A stretch of 64,000 nt of DNA. It comes from Rhabdornis inornatus. Lineage: Eukaryota; Chordata; Aves; Passeriformes; Rhabdornithidae. The position numbers were made by a program, and so were the translations under genes. The stretch spans positions 62,001 through 126,000 of the forward strand of contig VWZS01003477.1 of NCBI GenBank assembly GCA_013397075.1, in the 5' to 3' direction. The notes beneath the pieces were generated by a model that was not told where the DNA came from, searched no databases, and saw only the letters and a list, made by a program, of their open reading frames with translations. Positions 63,419 to 64,000 of the stretch are shown in pieces; position 1 is the first letter of the stretch; the number at the start of each line of letters is the position of its first letter.

Positions 63419-63485
63419 CTTGGATTCATGAGCTGAAAGTCAGTGGCCATGCCACATTCTATGGGAGACAGCATCTCTGCACTTC
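63419..63485 (-). other. Short exon-like interval (unverified), minus strand
   Basis: On the minus strand the acceptor CTATTTCACTTCTTTCCAG (AG at 63487-63486) has a clean pyrimidine tract. The 67-base interval ends in CCAAG|GTGTGA, a moderate donor at 63418-63417. Its open frame ends after two codon bases. That is compatible with the start of the interval at 59996-60232, though such agreement happens one time in three by chance. No family is recognised. Confidence 0.13.
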
Positions 63486-64000
63486 CTGGAAAGAAGTGAA
63501 ATAGGAGCAGAAAGGCCTTGTAGTTTTTCTGGCAAATATATATCGGTGACAAGTGTGACTCAGGGAGTTTTAACCGGCCTGGGTACTGACAGGAAGCTAG
63601 ATGTGGCAGCTAAGAAATTATATTTAAGGTATTAATTCACTAGCACTGGGCCTTCTGTGTAAATATGTATGACCTTAAAGGAATGATGTGAAACATGTGA
63701 TTATGGACTCACACTGGGGGCCATAAAAATGGTTATCTAGTACAGCAGATGTTTAAGTGAAAGAAAGATACAGGAAACCTCATCATGGAATAGCCTGCCC
63801 AAAGGGAAAATTTCTTTTCCTCTCTCAATAATTTCTGCTAAAGTCTTATGCCTCAGACTAAAGGAGTATCATTACTTTATAGTTCCACATTCTTTACACC
63901 AGACTGCGTGCTTAGCTGCGTATAGAACTGTTAGAGTCATTCTTATGCAGACTAAGGAACTGATCTCAGGAATGTATATTGACAATGGATTCCAGAAATA

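Larger units (their letters stand above)
60253..64000. other. Intergenic or intronic DNA with scattered exon-like intervals
   Basis: Slightly GC-richer than the central desert, especially 60540-60860 and 62330-62610. No dispersed repeat was recognised. Two further minus-strand exon-like intervals are listed separately. The minus-strand open frame at 60650-60856 has no recognised content. The window ends without any gene boundary being seen. Confidence 0.45.

Noticed and set aside
1..64000. CRISPR arrays, operons, rRNA or tRNA genes, endogenous retroviral LTR pairs
   Set aside because: None was seen. The repeats present are CR1 remnants, microsatellites and the assembly duplication.

Overview
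The window looks like an AT-rich, gene-poor stretch of a vertebrate nuclear genome, most likely a bird. The main evidence is several CR1-type LINE remnants in their characteristic avian form, in an otherwise unique AT-rich background with few other repeats. A crocodilian or turtle, which also carry CR1, cannot be excluded. There are no bacterial-style gene arrays, operons, rRNA, tRNA or CRISPR. No conserved protein-coding gene could be recognised on either strand. Almost all open frames are short, AT-driven and unsupported.

Layout. 1-570 is unique AT-rich DNA. 571-2440 is a long, 5'-truncated CR1 on the minus strand with a broken reverse-transcriptase frame. 2.5-14.9 kb is unique desert. 14.94-15.18 kb is a second CR1 fragment. 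15.2-25.8 kb is desert with two doubtful ancient CR1 relics, an exon-like interval at 16.05-16.2 kb and microsatellites. 25.8-28.75 kb is a disturbed assembly zone with three single-N joins. 28.75-49.5 kb is desert with a few GC-richer islets (39.5 and 46.6 kb). 49.5 kb holds a short CR1 3' end. 49.6-59.8 kb is desert with a TA/CA microsatellite. 59.9-63.6 kb is slightly GC-richer and has several exon-like intervals on the minus strand, the best being 59996-60232.

The firmest unusual result is an assembly error. Bases 25832-26911 and 27137-28216 are the same 1080 bases at a constant offset of 1305, with one mismatch. The repeat ends exactly at the N at 26912 and begins again exactly after the N at 27136. 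That is the suffix-prefix overlap of two contigs that were not merged. The 223-base CR1 piece wedged between the copies reads on, within a few bases, into the CR1 piece that follows the third N at 28593, so it has been placed in the wrong gap. The likely true order is 1-26911, 28217-28592, then 26913-27135, then 28594-64000.

No new biological system is evident. The exon-like intervals are splice-site and reading-frame hypotheses that need transcript or cross-species alignment evidence. They may be lncRNA exons, outlying exons of an unseen gene, or chance.
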